Shown here in pieces: positions 1-9,061 of a stretch of 64,000 bases of DNA. The stretch's first letter is position 1, and each line of letters starts with the position of its first letter. The notes below the pieces were generated by a model. The model was not told the origin of the DNA and did no database searches. It saw only the letters and a program-made list of their open reading frames with translations. The position numbers and the translations under genes are program-made. Source of the DNA: Duganella aquatilis (GTDB lineage Bacteria; Pseudomonadota; Gammaproteobacteria; Burkholderiales; Burkholderiaceae_D). The stretch lies in NCBI RefSeq assembly GCF_009674565.1, contig NZ_WKJL01000023.1, positions 1-64,000 on the forward strand, read 5' to 3'.

Positions 1-1
1 G

Positions 2-1324
2 GCGTCGGCGTTGGCCGCTGCCGCGCCGGACGCGGCCAACGCCGACGCCGCCCCGCTGCCGCCGCCCTCCAGCGCCGCCCAACACCTGTACGCCGCCGCC
101 AAGAACGACATCCTGCAAGTGCGTTCGCTGCTGAAAAGCGGCCGCACGCAATCCTCGGTCGGCTCCGGCTTTCTGATCGGCACCAGCAACCTGGTGGTGA
201 CCAACTACCACGTGGTGTCGCAGTTCGCGCTCGATCCCGACACCTACGTCGGCGAATGGGTCGACACCGGCGGCCAGCGCGGCAACGTGGAACTGCTGGC
301 GGTCGACGTGCTGCACGACCTCGCGGTGCTGCGCGTCAGCCGCAACGGCACCGGCTTCTTCAAGATGCCGGACCAGCTGGCGCGCCTGACCCAGGGCCAG
401 TACCTGTACTCGATGGGCAATCCGCTCGACCTCGGCTTTGCGATTTCCGAAGGCGCCTACAACGGCGTCATCACGCGCAGCTTCTACGACCAGCTGATGT
501 TCACCGGCCCGATCAACTCCGGCATGAGCGGCGGCCCCAGCGTGACGGGCGACGGCTCGGTGGCCGGCGTCAACGTCTCCAAGCGCCTTGACGGCGAACT
601 GGTCAGCTTCCTGGTGCCGGCGCGCTACGCCCAGGACTTGCTGAAGAAGGTCGAAGCGCAGGCCAAGGCACCGACCGACTTCACCGCCGTGGTGGCCGGC
701 CAGCTGCTGGCGCACCAGACCGCGATGGTCAACCAGTTGCTGTCCAGCCCGCTGAGCCTGAAGCCGATGGGCCCCTACCAGGTGCCGGTGCGCGAATCCG
801 AACAGATGCGCTGCTGGGGCCGTTCCAACGTCAAGGCCGACAAGCCGTTCACGGTGGACGACGCCAGCTGCGCAATGGAATCGGCGATCTTCGTCAGCGG
901 CTCGCTGCAGACGGGGCAGATCGCGATCCGCCACCAGTTCCTGCGCAGCGCCGGCCTCGACAAGCTGCGCTTCGCCCAGCTGGCCAGCGCCTCGTTCAAG
1001 AACGAGCACTTCGGCAGCAACAAGGACGCGCGCCTGACCGGCCCCAATTGCACCGAAGACTTCGTCAAGAACAAGGACCTGCCGCTGCGCGCCGTGCTGT
1101 GCGTGCGCGCCTACCGCAAGTTCGCCGGCCTGTACGATTTCGCGCTGCTGACCGCCAGCACCGACCAGGGCTTGATGAGCCTGCAAAGCCGCATCGACGC
1201 GCGCGGCGTGTCGTATGAAAACGGCCTGCGCCTGGCGCGCGTGTTCCTCGATTCGCTGTCGCACGCGCCGGCGCCTGCCGCCGCCCCCGCCGCGGCTGCG
1301 GCGAAGAAAGGCGGTGCCAAATGA
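2..1324 (+). CDS. Trypsin-like serine protease (S1C/HtrA-like), 5' end outside window
   Basis: The reading frame is open from base 2 and its first codons (ASALAAAA) look like the end of a secretion signal, so the true start lies upstream; the TTG at base 11 is probably not the start. A chymotrypsin-fold domain follows. The catalytic triad is readable: His in TNYHVV (near base 209), Asp in HDLAVL (near base 317), and Ser in GMSGGP (near base 527). The C-terminal half (about base 700 onward) matches nothing I recognise, has several cysteines, and ends in an Ala/Pro-rich tail. It overlaps the FHA gene downstream by 4 nt (ATGA), so the two are co-translated. It is likely a periplasmic protease; substrate unknown. 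Confidence 0.8.
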   Translation, partial: ASALAAAAPDAANADAAPLPPPSSAAQHLYAAAKNDILQVRSLLKSGRTQSSVGSGFLIGTSNLVVTNYHVVSQFALDPDTYVGEWVDTGGQRGNVELLAVDVLHDLAVLRVSRNGTGFFKMPDQLARLTQGQYLYSMGNPLDLGFAISEGAYNGVITRSFYDQLMFTGPINSGMSGGPSVTGDGSVAGVNVSKRLDGELVSFLVPARYAQDLLKKVEAQAKAPTDFTAVVAGQLLAHQTAMVNQLLSSPLSLKPMGPYQVPVRESEQMRCWGRSNVKADKPFTVDDASCAMESAIFVSGSLQTGQIAIRHQFLRSAGLDKLRFAQLASASFKNEHFGSNKDARLTGPNCTEDFVKNKDLPLRAVLCVRAYRKFAGLYDFALLTASTDQGLMSLQSRIDARGVSYENGLRLARVFLDSLSHAPAPAAAPAAAAAKKGGAK

Positions 1325-2322
1325 AGGCGCCCTACTTCGTTGAAATCCTCGCCCGCAATGGCGATGTGCTGCACCGGCACAAGGTAAGCGAGCTGCCGAT
1401 CCGCATCGGCCGCAGCTACGACAACGACATCATCCTGGACGACGCCCACAGCGCCGCCAGCCACGCCATCGTCGAAACCGACCAGCACAACCAGGTCGTG
1501 CTGCGCGACCTTGGCAGCAAGAACGGCACCGTGTTCAAGGGCCGGCGCCAGAGCAGCATCACGCTCGACGGCAACACCATCGTGCGCCTTGGCCATACAC
1601 GGCTGCGGGTGCGGCCGTCCGATTTCCCGGTGGCGCCGGAAATCGCCGACACCACCATGCACAGCTGGGAAGGCGCGACGCCGGCCACCATCGGCCTGGT
1701 GCTGATCGCGGTCTTCAGTCTGCTGGAAACCTGGCTGTCCGACGTCGAGCCGTTCGCGCTGATCCGCTACCTGCTGGTGCTGGCGTCCAGCCTGGCTGCC
1801 GGCCTGCTGTGGGCCGGCGTGTGGGCCCTGGCCAACCGCCTGTTCGGCAGCCATGCGCGCATGGGACGCCACCTGTTCATTCTCGGCGGCGCGCTGGCGG
1901 TGGTGGGCGTGTGGCGCGCCGGCAGCGCGGTGCTGGCCTATGCCTGGTCGGCCGAATCGCTGACGCGCTACGGCAACCTGGTGACACTGGGTATCGCCTG
2001 CGCGATGATTTTCTTCCACCTGATCACCATCAAGCCGCACCACCCGCGCCGCTTCCTGATCGCCGCGACGGTGCTGCTGCTGGCCGGTTCCGGCCTGGTG
2101 GTGTTGAGCAACCTGCAAGGCACGGGCCGCGCGGCCGATGAGCTGTACATGTCGGTGCTGCTGCCGCCGGACGTGCGTTACAGCGACAACCGCAGCGTCG
2201 ACCAGTTCATGGCCAACGCCGCCAAGCTGAAAGCCGGCGCCGACGCCGCCCGCGCGCATGCCGTCAAGGACGGCGCCGATGGCGACGACGGCGAGGAAGA
2301 CGACGCCGGCAGCGCCGACTAA
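1321..2322 (+). CDS. FHA-domain membrane protein
   Basis: 333 aa. The N-terminus (about residues 22-98) is a forkhead-associated domain, a phosphothreonine-binding module, with the GRS motif at 30-32 and SKNGT at 66-70. From about residue 119 the chain becomes hydrophobic, with roughly five predicted membrane spans to residue 265, then a soluble Asp/Ala-rich tail. The start ATG overlaps the protease stop by 4 nt. FHA domains usually read Ser/Thr kinase signals; no kinase gene is visible here. Pairing with an exported protease suggests a membrane-linked signalling or quality-control role, but the function is not known. Confidence 0.8.
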   Translation: MKAPYFVEILARNGDVLHRHKVSELPIRIGRSYDNDIILDDAHSAASHAIVETDQHNQVVLRDLGSKNGTVFKGRRQSSITLDGNTIVRLGHTRLRVRPSDFPVAPEIADTTMHSWEGATPATIGLVLIAVFSLLETWLSDVEPFALIRYLLVLASSLAAGLLWAGVWALANRLFGSHARMGRHLFILGGALAVVGVWRAGSAVLAYAWSAESLTRYGNLVTLGIACAMIFFHLITIKPHHPRRFLIAATVLLLAGSGLVVLSNLQGTGRAADELYMSVLLPPDVRYSDNRSVDQFMANAAKLKAGADAARAHAVKDGADGDDGEEDDAGSAD

Positions 2323-2330
2323 AGCGGACG

Positions 2331-2936
2331 CTACGCGGCCGGCCAGCCGCGCAGCACCTGGTCCACCACCTCCTGCAACTGCTGGCGGGTGGCGCCGGCG
2401 GCGGCCTGCACCGCCATGCCGTTCGACATGGTCATCACATAGCGCGCCATCTGGCTGGCGCAGAACGTCGCCGGCAGGTCACCCTCGTCCTTGGCGCGCA
2501 GGAAGCGGTCGCGCAGGCGCGCCTCGGACGCCGCCCGGCGCTCGATCAGCGAATTGCGGATCGGCAGCGCATCATCGCTGCACGCCAGCGCGCCGTTGAT
2601 GACCAGGCAGCCGTGCGGATTCTCTTCCTCCGTCTGGGCGTCGGCGTTACCGCGTAAGAAATGTTCCACCACGCCGCGCGCGGTCGGTTCTTCCAGCGCC
2701 GCGTCGAACAGCGGATCGTGGGTGGCGCCGTAGCGTTCCAGCGCCAGCTTGAACAGGTTTTCCTTGTTGCCGAAAACCGCGTACAGACTGGGACGGTTCA
2801 TGCCCATGGCCTCGGTCAGCTCCGGCAGCGAGCTGCCTTCGTAGCCCTTCTCCCAGAACACCTTCATGGCCTTGTCCAGGGCCGTGTCTGCATCAAAAGT
2901 GCGCGGCCGGCCCGTCTTGCGTGCAGGTTGTTTCAT
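2331..2936 (-). CDS. TetR/AcrR family transcriptional regulator
   Basis: 201 aa, typical TetR length. The N-terminal helix-turn-helix lies at about residues 35-62 (GSSLPELTEAMGMNRPSLYA), preceded by a basic stretch. The C-terminal half is the ligand-binding and dimerisation domain (TetR_C type) with a conserved GCL motif. It is divergent from an MFS exporter whose promoter lies in the short gap, the classic layout for a repressor of drug or metabolite efflux that is relieved by an effector. The effector cannot be told from sequence. Confidence 0.88.
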   Translation of the reverse strand: MKQPARKTGRPRTFDADTALDKAMKVFWEKGYEGSSLPELTEAMGMNRPSLYAVFGNKENLFKLALERYGATHDPLFDAALEEPTARGVVEHFLRGNADAQTEEENPHGCLVINGALACSDDALPIRNSLIERRAASEARLRDRFLRAKDEGDLPATFCASQMARYVMTMSNGMAVQAAAGATRQQLQEVVDQVLRGWPAA

Positions 2937-2956
2937 ACCGATCGATTAAAAATTCA

Positions 2957-2985
2957 TTGACAAAGTGCTTTGCTGCGCACATTAT
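2957..2985 (+). promoter_or_regulatory. Sigma70-type promoter for the MFS exporter
   Basis: A perfect -35 TTGACA (2957-2962) is followed by a 17-nt spacer and CATTAT (2980-2985, 4/6 to TATAAT), 41 nt before the exporter start codon. It lies in the gap after the divergent tetR start, so it is the likely target of TetR repression. I see no clear palindromic operator. Confidence 0.6.
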
Positions 2986-3025
2986 GAACCGACCAGTAAA
3001 AAACTCAAGCACTTTCAGGACTTTT

Positions 3026-4255
3026 ATGAACAAGCAAACCAATACCCAGGCCGCCGTCGACGAGGCGCAGCCCGCCGCTCCCCACCACTCGCCGTGGCCG
3101 GGCGTGCTGTCGATCGCCATCGGCGCATTTGCGCTGGTGACCACCGAATTCCTGCCGGTCGGCCTGCTGCCGGCGATTGCCGCCGAGCTGCACGTGACCG
3201 AAGGCGTGGCCGGCATGATGGTCACCGTGCCGGGCATTGTGGCGGCGTTTGCCGCCGTGCTGGTCACCATCGGCATCGGCAAGACCGACCGCCGCTACGT
3301 CATCTGGGGCCTGACCGCCACCCTGCTGCTGTCCAACCTGATCGTCGCCTTCTCGCATTCCTTCCCGCTGGTGCTGGCCGGCCGCGCGCTGCTGGGCGTG
3401 GGCGTCGGCGGCTTCTGGGCGCTGGGCCCGGCACTGAGCACGCGTCTGGCGCCGGGCTCGGAAGCGCGCGCGCTGTCGATGATTTTCGCCGGCGTCTCGA
3501 TCGGCACCGTGGCCGGCGTGCCGGCCGGCGCGCTGATCGGCGACCTGTATGGCTGGCGCACCGCCTTCCACGCCGGCAGCGCGGTCGCCGTGCTGGTGCT
3601 GCTGACGCAGATGCGCCTGCTGCCATCGCTGCCGGCCAGGCAGAGCATCACCTTCAGCCACCTGCCGGAACTGCTGCGCGTGCCGAAGGCGCGGCTGGGC
3701 ATCTTCATCACGCTGCTGATCTTCATCGCCCAGTTCGCGGCCTACACCTATATCACGCCGTTCCTGGCCCAGGTGACGCAGCTGGACGCCAAGACCATCA
3801 GCACCCTGCTGCTGGTGTATGGCGCGGCCGGCCTGGCGGGCAATGTCATCGGCGGCAAAATCCTGGCGCGCAGCGTGCGTGCCGGCCTGGTCACCACCGG
3901 CGTGGTGCTGGGCCTGTCGACGCTGGCGCTGCCGCTGCTGGGCCATGGCCTGATCGGCGCGGCGCTGCTGGTCGTGGTGTGGGGCATTGCCTTCGGCATG
4001 ATGCCGATGTCGGTGCAGACCTGGATCTTCCAGGCGGCGCCGCATGCGATGGAAAGCGGCGGCGCGGTATTCGTCGCCACCGCGCAGGTGGCGCTGGCCA
4101 GCGGCGCGCTGGTCGGCGGCCTGGCGGTCGATCATATGGGCGTGTCGAGCGCCATGGTGGTCGGCGGCGTGCTGGCGCTGGCCATGGCGGCGGTCACGCT
4201 GCGCTGGGCCCGCGACGGCGAGCAGCCGGCCGCCAGGCTGCACGCGGTGCATTAA
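3026..4255 (+). CDS. MFS transporter, DHA1-type (sugar/drug efflux)
   Basis: 409 aa with about 12 hydrophobic segments, the usual size for major facilitator proteins of the AraJ/SotB-like DHA1 group. I chose the ATG at 3026 because it has an AGGA Shine-Dalgarno 7 nt upstream. A longer in-frame start at 2921 would run over the promoter and into tetR. The N-terminus before the first span is hydrophilic. It is divergent from a TetR regulator, suggesting inducible efflux by proton antiport across the inner membrane; substrate unknown. Confidence 0.85.
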   Translation: MNKQTNTQAAVDEAQPAAPHHSPWPGVLSIAIGAFALVTTEFLPVGLLPAIAAELHVTEGVAGMMVTVPGIVAAFAAVLVTIGIGKTDRRYVIWGLTATLLLSNLIVAFSHSFPLVLAGRALLGVGVGGFWALGPALSTRLAPGSEARALSMIFAGVSIGTVAGVPAGALIGDLYGWRTAFHAGSAVAVLVLLTQMRLLPSLPARQSITFSHLPELLRVPKARLGIFITLLIFIAQFAAYTYITPFLAQVTQLDAKTISTLLLVYGAAGLAGNVIGGKILARSVRAGLVTTGVVLGLSTLALPLLGHGLIGAALLVVVWGIAFGMMPMSVQTWIFQAAPHAMESGGAVFVATAQVALASGALVGGLAVDHMGVSSAMVVGGVLALAMAAVTLRWARDGEQPAARLHAVH

Positions 4256-4261
4256 AAGCGG

Positions 4262-5164
4262 CTAGCGCATCAGCGCCGAGTTCTCGAACAGCGCGGCGAT
4301 CCAGTCGACGAAGGTCCGCACCGCCGGCGACAGATGCCGGTTGGGCGGATACAGCACGGAAATCGGACTCAGCGCCGGTTTCCACTGCGGCAGCACTTCA
4401 ACCAGCGCGCCCGACGCCAGGTGCGGCCGCGCCAGGAACAGCGGCGCCTGCACGATGCCCAGGCCGCGCAGCGCGCCGTCGACAAAGGTTTCGACATCAT
4501 TGACGGCAAAGCGGCCGCGCATCTTGACCGGCACCATCTGTCCGTCCACCACGAAGGTGTAGTCCATCGGCCGTCCGGTGCGCCAGAAATAATGGATGGT
4601 GACATGCTGGTCCAGATCGGCCAGCGTATGCGGCGTGCCGTGGCGCGCCAGGTAGTCCGGGCTGGCGACGGTTGCCGTGTGGTGGTCGCCCAGCCGGCGC
4701 GCCACCAGCGTTGAATCGGCCAGTGCGCCGATGCGGATCACCACATCGACGCTGTCCTGGATCAGGTCGACCGGCCGGTCGCCCATGCCGACCATCAGGT
4801 CGATGTCCGGATAGCGCGCATGGAAGTCATACAGGGCCGGCATCACCACGCTGCGCCCCAGCGCCAGCGGCATATCGATCCGCAACCTGCCGCGCGGCCC
4901 CTGGTCGCCGACCACAAACGCCCCTTCCGCTTCCTCGATCTCGGCCAGGATGCGCGCGCAGCGCTCGTAGTAGGCGGCGCCGTCCGGCGTCAGGCTCAGG
5001 CGCCGGGTGGTCCGGTGCAGCAGCCGCACCTTCAGGTAGGCCTCCAGCTGCTGGATGATGATGGTGGCCGAGGCACGCGGCATCGCCAGGCTATCGGCCG
5101 CGCGCGAGAAGCTGCCGCTCTCGGCAACGCGGGTGAAGACTTTCATGGCTTGCAGGCGGTCCAT
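4262..5164 (-). CDS. LysR family transcriptional regulator
   Basis: 300 aa. The N-terminal winged HTH (about residues 5-64, MKVFTRVAESGSFSRAADSL onward) is followed by a periplasmic-binding-like effector domain. The ATG at 5164 is preferred over a TTG at 5206 because GGAAAG lies about 6 nt upstream. It ends just after the MFS stop (convergent) and is divergent from an MBL-fold enzyme gene, so it probably regulates that gene. The inducer is unknown. It resembles the large group of LysR regulators that control neighbouring oxidoreductases in Burkholderiales. Confidence 0.9.
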   Translation of the reverse strand: MDRLQAMKVFTRVAESGSFSRAADSLAMPRASATIIIQQLEAYLKVRLLHRTTRRLSLTPDGAAYYERCARILAEIEEAEGAFVVGDQGPRGRLRIDMPLALGRSVVMPALYDFHARYPDIDLMVGMGDRPVDLIQDSVDVVIRIGALADSTLVARRLGDHHTATVASPDYLARHGTPHTLADLDQHVTIHYFWRTGRPMDYTFVVDGQMVPVKMRGRFAVNDVETFVDGALRGLGIVQAPLFLARPHLASGALVEVLPQWKPALSPISVLYPPNRHLSPAVRTFVDWIAALFENSALMR

Positions 5165-5309
5165 TTCGGCTTTCCGGATTATTCTGGCACTTTCGATTAT
5201 ACCCAAGTCGATTGTTTAGAAATTCCAAATTATCATGTGGCCGCCGCTGCATTTATCTGGCGCGCCCGTTCTTCTAGACTGGCTTCATTACTTTCTTGAA
5301 GGAATACAC

Positions 5310-6143
5310 ATGAAAACGCTCTACGCCCTGATTATCGCCGGCATGCTGGCCCTGTCCGGCGCCGCACCAGCCGCGCCTGCCCCGGCCGATGTACGCCTGT
5401 ACCGGCTCGACTGCGGCACCATGCATTTCGGCGACCTGTCGATGATGTCCGACAGCGGCGAATACAAGGGCCAGACCTACGATATCGTCATCTCCTGCTA
5501 CCTGATCAGGCACGGCGACGACTGGATGCTGTGGGACACCGGCTTCGCCAAGAACTTCCAGCAAGGCGTCAAGAACGGCACGCTGGACATGAAGCTGTCC
5601 ACCACCATTGTCGACCAGCTGCGCAGCATCGGCCTCACCAGCGACGACATCCGCTATGTCGCCATCTCGCATTCGCACTTCGACCATACCGGCCAGACCA
5701 GGGACTTCCCGCATGCCACGCTGATCATGCAGCAGCGCGAGTACGCGGTCCTGTCGGATAAGAAGGCGGCGGAAGCCCACTTCATCGATCCCGAACTGCT
5801 CGCCATCCAGCCCGGCCACCTGAAGCTGGTCGACGGCGACTACGACTTCTTCGGCGACGGCACGGTGAAGGCGATCCTGCTGCCAGGCCACACGCCGGGC
5901 CATATGGCGCTGCAATTGACGCTGCCGCACACCGGTCCGGTGATCCTGTCCGGCGACCAGTGGCACTTTACCGAGAACCGCGCCCGCAACCAGGTGCCGA
6001 CCTTTAACTTCGATCACGACACCACGCTGAAATCATCGGCACGGCTGGAAGAGATACTGCGCACCACCGGCGCACGCCTGATCATCCAGCATGAACCGGC
6101 CGACAACGCCAAGCTGCCCAAGCTGCCGGCTTATCTGGACTGA
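5310..6143 (+). CDS. Exported MBL-fold hydrolase, N-acyl homoserine lactonase-like
   Basis: 277 aa with a cleavable signal peptide (about residues 1-22). The metallo-beta-lactamase fold is marked by HSHFDH at 121-126, the GHTPGH segment at 193-198, and Asp216 in SGDQ, the two-zinc ligand set. The pattern around LDCGTM and WDTGF resembles the AHL-lactonase subfamily that opens the lactone ring of quorum-sensing signals. Substrate is inference: other lactones or esters are possible, and an exported location is unusual for AiiA-type enzymes. The ATG has AAGGA 7 nt upstream. It is divergent from the LysR gene. Confidence 0.8.
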   Translation: MKTLYALIIAGMLALSGAAPAAPAPADVRLYRLDCGTMHFGDLSMMSDSGEYKGQTYDIVISCYLIRHGDDWMLWDTGFAKNFQQGVKNGTLDMKLSTTIVDQLRSIGLTSDDIRYVAISHSHFDHTGQTRDFPHATLIMQQREYAVLSDKKAAEAHFIDPELLAIQPGHLKLVDGDYDFFGDGTVKAILLPGHTPGHMALQLTLPHTGPVILSGDQWHFTENRARNQVPTFNFDHDTTLKSSARLEEILRTTGARLIIQHEPADNAKLPKLPAYLD

Positions 6144-6443
6144 TCAGAGCCTGACGCGGCGATAGGCGCCGAGGAAGACGTCGGCCTCGGCGTCCGACAT
6201 CACCTTGACCTCGTCGCCGTGCCAGACGTACAGGTACTGCACGCCATCGCGGTCGGTCAGCTTGGCGTTCACCAGGAAGCAGGTGCCGAGCGGGTAGACG
6301 CTGGTGTCGCTCAGGCGGCGCGAGCATTGCACCGGCAGGTCGGTCGCATAGGCCTGGCCGGACGCGGGATGGATCTCCACCCTGCCGTTCCAGTCCACCG
6401 ACTCGACGACCATCTGCCGGTATGCGTAGGTGTCACGCGCCAT
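6144..6443 (-). CDS. Conserved hypothetical protein, 99 aa
   Basis: A small, soluble protein without signal peptide or membrane span. I recognise no family. The ATG at 6443 is chosen because GGGGA lies 7 nt upstream; an ATG two codons earlier would leave no spacing. It sits 19 nt after the LysR stop on the same strand and is tail-to-tail with the MBL gene, ending one base after its stop. Codon use matches the neighbours, and the reading frame has a clear start and Shine-Dalgarno, so I regard it as real. Confidence 0.65.
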   Translation of the reverse strand: MARDTYAYRQMVVESVDWNGRVEIHPASGQAYATDLPVQCSRRLSDTSVYPLGTCFLVNAKLTDRDGVQYLYVWHGDEVKVMSDAEADVFLGAYRRVRL

Positions 6444-6462
6444 TGTCATTCCCCAAAAGGCG

Positions 6463-7368
6463 TCATGGTAGCAGAGACTGGAAGAACTCCAGGAAGGCCC
6501 GCGTCTTCGCCGGCGGGTGCTGGCGCGACGGGTACAGCGCATACAAGGGGAAGCGTTCGTCCGGCCAGGCGCCGAGCACCGGCAGCAGCGCGCCGGAACG
6601 CAGCAGCGGTTCGACCGCGATGTCGATCACCTGCGCCAGTCCGTAGCCGGACAACAGCACGCTCTCCATGGCGCCGGCGTCGTTCAGCGTGATCTGGCTG
6701 CGCGGCTGCACCATGGTGACCTTGCCGCCGCGATGGAACTCCCAGTCGAATGGCCGCCCCGTTGCCGGATTGCGGAAGTGGATGCAGGTGTGTTCCGCGC
6801 TTTCCAGGTCGATCGGTTTCTTCGGTGTGCCGTGCTTGCGCAGGTAGGCTGGCGTGGCGACGGTCAGCACGCGCGTGTCCAGCAGCTTGCGGGCGATCAG
6901 CGAGGAATTTTGCGGCTGGCCGAGGCGGATTGCCAGGTCGATGCCGTCGCCCACCATGTCGCCGAGGTGGTCGCGCGCGAACAGGTCCAGCTCCAGTTCC
7001 GGATGCTGCTTGAGGAAGGCGCCCAGCCTGGGGCCGAGCAGCAGCCTTGCCAGCAGCGGATCGATATTTACGCGCAGCTTGCCGCGCACAGCCACCGCCC
7101 CCTCGCCCGCCGAAGCCACGGCGTCTTCCAGTCCCGCCAGCAACGGATGGATCTGCGCATAGAAGCGGCGGCCTTCGTCGGTCAGCGAGACCTTGCGCGT
7201 GGTGCGGTCGAACAGCCGGATGTTGAGCCGCGCTTCCAGCCGGCCGATGGCGCGGCTGACGCCTGACTGCGACATCTCCAGCGCCTCGCCAGCGCGCACG
7301 AAACTGCCGCTGTCCACGATGGCGGCCAGCACGCGCATGCCGTTCACGGTTCTTTCGTCGAATGCCAT
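6463..7368 (-). CDS. LysR family transcriptional regulator
   Basis: 301 aa from the ATG at 7368 (MAFDERTVNG); a TTG three codons upstream is less likely. HTH at about residues 5-62 (SGSFVRAGEALEMSQSGVSR), then an effector-binding domain. It is divergent from the NmrA-family and SDR genes, the usual layout for a LysR activator of an oxidoreductase pair. The start lies 98 nt from the divergent start codon, enough room for T-N11-A boxes, but I could not single one out. Confidence 0.9.
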   Translation of the reverse strand: MAFDERTVNGMRVLAAIVDSGSFVRAGEALEMSQSGVSRAIGRLEARLNIRLFDRTTRKVSLTDEGRRFYAQIHPLLAGLEDAVASAGEGAVAVRGKLRVNIDPLLARLLLGPRLGAFLKQHPELELDLFARDHLGDMVGDGIDLAIRLGQPQNSSLIARKLLDTRVLTVATPAYLRKHGTPKKPIDLESAEHTCIHFRNPATGRPFDWEFHRGGKVTMVQPRSQITLNDAGAMESVLLSGYGLAQVIDIAVEPLLRSGALLPVLGAWPDERFPLYALYPSRQHPPAKTRAFLEFFQSLLP

Positions 7369-7466
7369 ATATGCCAAATAGTCATGAATGATATGAGTCC
7401 CATGCTATCGGAGTATCAGCCGTTTTGCATCAAAATTCTCCCATCAACTCAACCAAGGAGAACACG

Positions 7467-8333
7467 ATGTATGCAATTACCGGTATTACGGGACAAGTCG
7501 GCACGACGCTGGGCAATCAGTTATTGGCGGCTGGCCTGCCCGTGCGCGCCGTGGTGCGCGACGCGGCCAAGGGCCAAGCCTGGGCCGCGCGCGGCGCCGA
7601 CGTCGCGCTGGCGGATGTGACCGACGCCGATGCGCTGGCCGCCGCCTTTGCCGGCGCCGAGGCGGTTTTCGTGCTGCTGCCGCCAACCTTCGATCCGACC
7701 GAAGGCTTCCCGGAAGCGCGCCGCACCATCGCCGCATTGCGCGAAGCGCTGGCGGCGGCGCGTCCGTCACGCGTGGTCGTGCTGTCGACCATCGGCGCGC
7801 AGGCCAAGCAACCCAACCTGCTGAATCAGCTGGGCATCATGGAACGCGAACTGGGCGCGCTGGACCTGCCGGTGGCCTTCCTGCGCGCCGCATGGTTCAT
7901 CGAGAACAGCCTGTGGGACGTGGCGTCGGCGCGCGCCGGCAGCACCGCCAGCTTCCTGCAGCCGCTGGACCGTCCAGTGCCGATGGTGGCCTGCGCCGAT
8001 ATTTCCACCGTGGCGGCGGAACTGCTGCAGCAAACCTGGCAAGGCACGCGCATCGTCGAACTGGAAGGTCCGCAACGCATCAGCCCCGCCGACATCGCGG
8101 CCAGCTTCAGCCGCCTGCTGGGCCGCGATGTCGCCGCGCGCGCCGTGCCGCGCGATACCTGGGCCGCGCTGTTTGCAGCCCAGGGCATGAGCAATCCGAC
8201 GCCGCGCATGCAGATGCTGGATGGCTTCAACCAGGGCTGGATCGAGTTCGAGAACGGCGCAAGCGGTTCGCGCAAAGGCTCCGTCACGCTGGACCAGGCC
8301 ATCGCCGGGCTGCTGGCGCGGGTACCGGGATGA
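7467..8333 (+). CDS. NAD(P)-binding NmrA-family protein
   Basis: 288 aa. The atypical Rossmann motif TGITGQVG (residues 5-12) starts the protein, followed by the alternating beta/alpha pattern of NmrA/HSCARG and YtfG-type quinone reductase proteins. These bind NAD(P)H and act as redox sensors or quinone/aldehyde reductases. AAGGAG lies 6 nt before the ATG. The stop overlaps the SDR start (ATGA). With the divergent LysR gene it forms a small inducible redox unit. Sensor versus enzyme cannot be decided from sequence. Confidence 0.85.
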   Translation: MYAITGITGQVGTTLGNQLLAAGLPVRAVVRDAAKGQAWAARGADVALADVTDADALAAAFAGAEAVFVLLPPTFDPTEGFPEARRTIAALREALAAARPSRVVVLSTIGAQAKQPNLLNQLGIMERELGALDLPVAFLRAAWFIENSLWDVASARAGSTASFLQPLDRPVPMVACADISTVAAELLQQTWQGTRIVELEGPQRISPADIAASFSRLLGRDVAARAVPRDTWAALFAAQGMSNPTPRMQMLDGFNQGWIEFENGASGSRKGSVTLDQAIAGLLARVPG

Positions 8334-9055
8334 GCGGCCGCCTGCCCGGCCAGCGCGTGATCGTGCTGGGCGCGTCGTCCGGCATCGGCCTTGCCGTCGC
8401 GCGCGAGGCCTTGCGCGAGGAGGCGGAAGTCATGATCGTCTCCAGCCAGATGGCGCGCATCGAAAAAGCGCTGGCGGTGCTTGGTCCCAAGGCGCAGGGC
8501 TGCGCACTGGACCTGCGCGACGAGCGGGCGGTTGAACGTTTCTTCAATACCTGCGGCGCGTTCGATCACCTGGTGTACACGGCCGGCGACACCTTGCAGC
8601 TGGCGCCACTGGCCGACGCCAGCCTGCCGGCCGCACGCTCCGCCTTCGACCTGCGCTACTGGGGCGCGCTGACGGCGGCGAAGTATGGCGCGCGCTGCCT
8701 GCGGCCTGGCGGCTCGCTCACCTTCACCACCGGCATAGCCGCGCAACGGCCGCGCGCCGGCTGGACGCTGGCCGCCAGCGTGTGCGGCGCGGTCGAGGCG
8801 CTGACCCGCGCGCTGGCGATGGAACTGGCGCCGTTGCGGGTCAACGCCGTGTCACCGGGCCTGGTGGCGACCAATCTGTGGGCCGGCATGACGGAAGAAG
8901 CGTGCCAGCGCATGTACGCCGACGCCGCCGATGCGCTGCCGGTGGGCCGCGTCGGCTCGGCGGAAGACATCGCTGCCGCCTATCTGTTCCTGATGACCAG
9001 CGGCTTCGCCACCGGCCAGGTTCACACCGTCGACGGCGGCGCGCTGCTGGCGTGA
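8330..9055 (+). CDS. SDR-family protein lacking the usual Tyr/Lys pair
   Basis: 241 aa. The classical SDR cofactor motif GASSGIG is at residues 14-20, and the C-terminal PGLVATNLW and VDGG segments are normal. The catalytic YxxxK, expected before AVEALTRALA, reads A148 and C152 in my alignment, so the usual proton-donating Tyr and Lys are absent. It may be a non-classical SDR, a binding protein, or an enzyme using other residues. The start overlaps the upstream gene by 4 nt and the two are surely co-expressed. Confidence 0.85.
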   Translation: MSGRLPGQRVIVLGASSGIGLAVAREALREEAEVMIVSSQMARIEKALAVLGPKAQGCALDLRDERAVERFFNTCGAFDHLVYTAGDTLQLAPLADASLPAARSAFDLRYWGALTAAKYGARCLRPGGSLTFTTGIAAQRPRAGWTLAASVCGAVEALTRALAMELAPLRVNAVSPGLVATNLWAGMTEEACQRMYADAADALPVGRVGSAEDIAAAYLFLMTSGFATGQVHTVDGGALLA

Positions 9056-9061
9056 ACGGAC

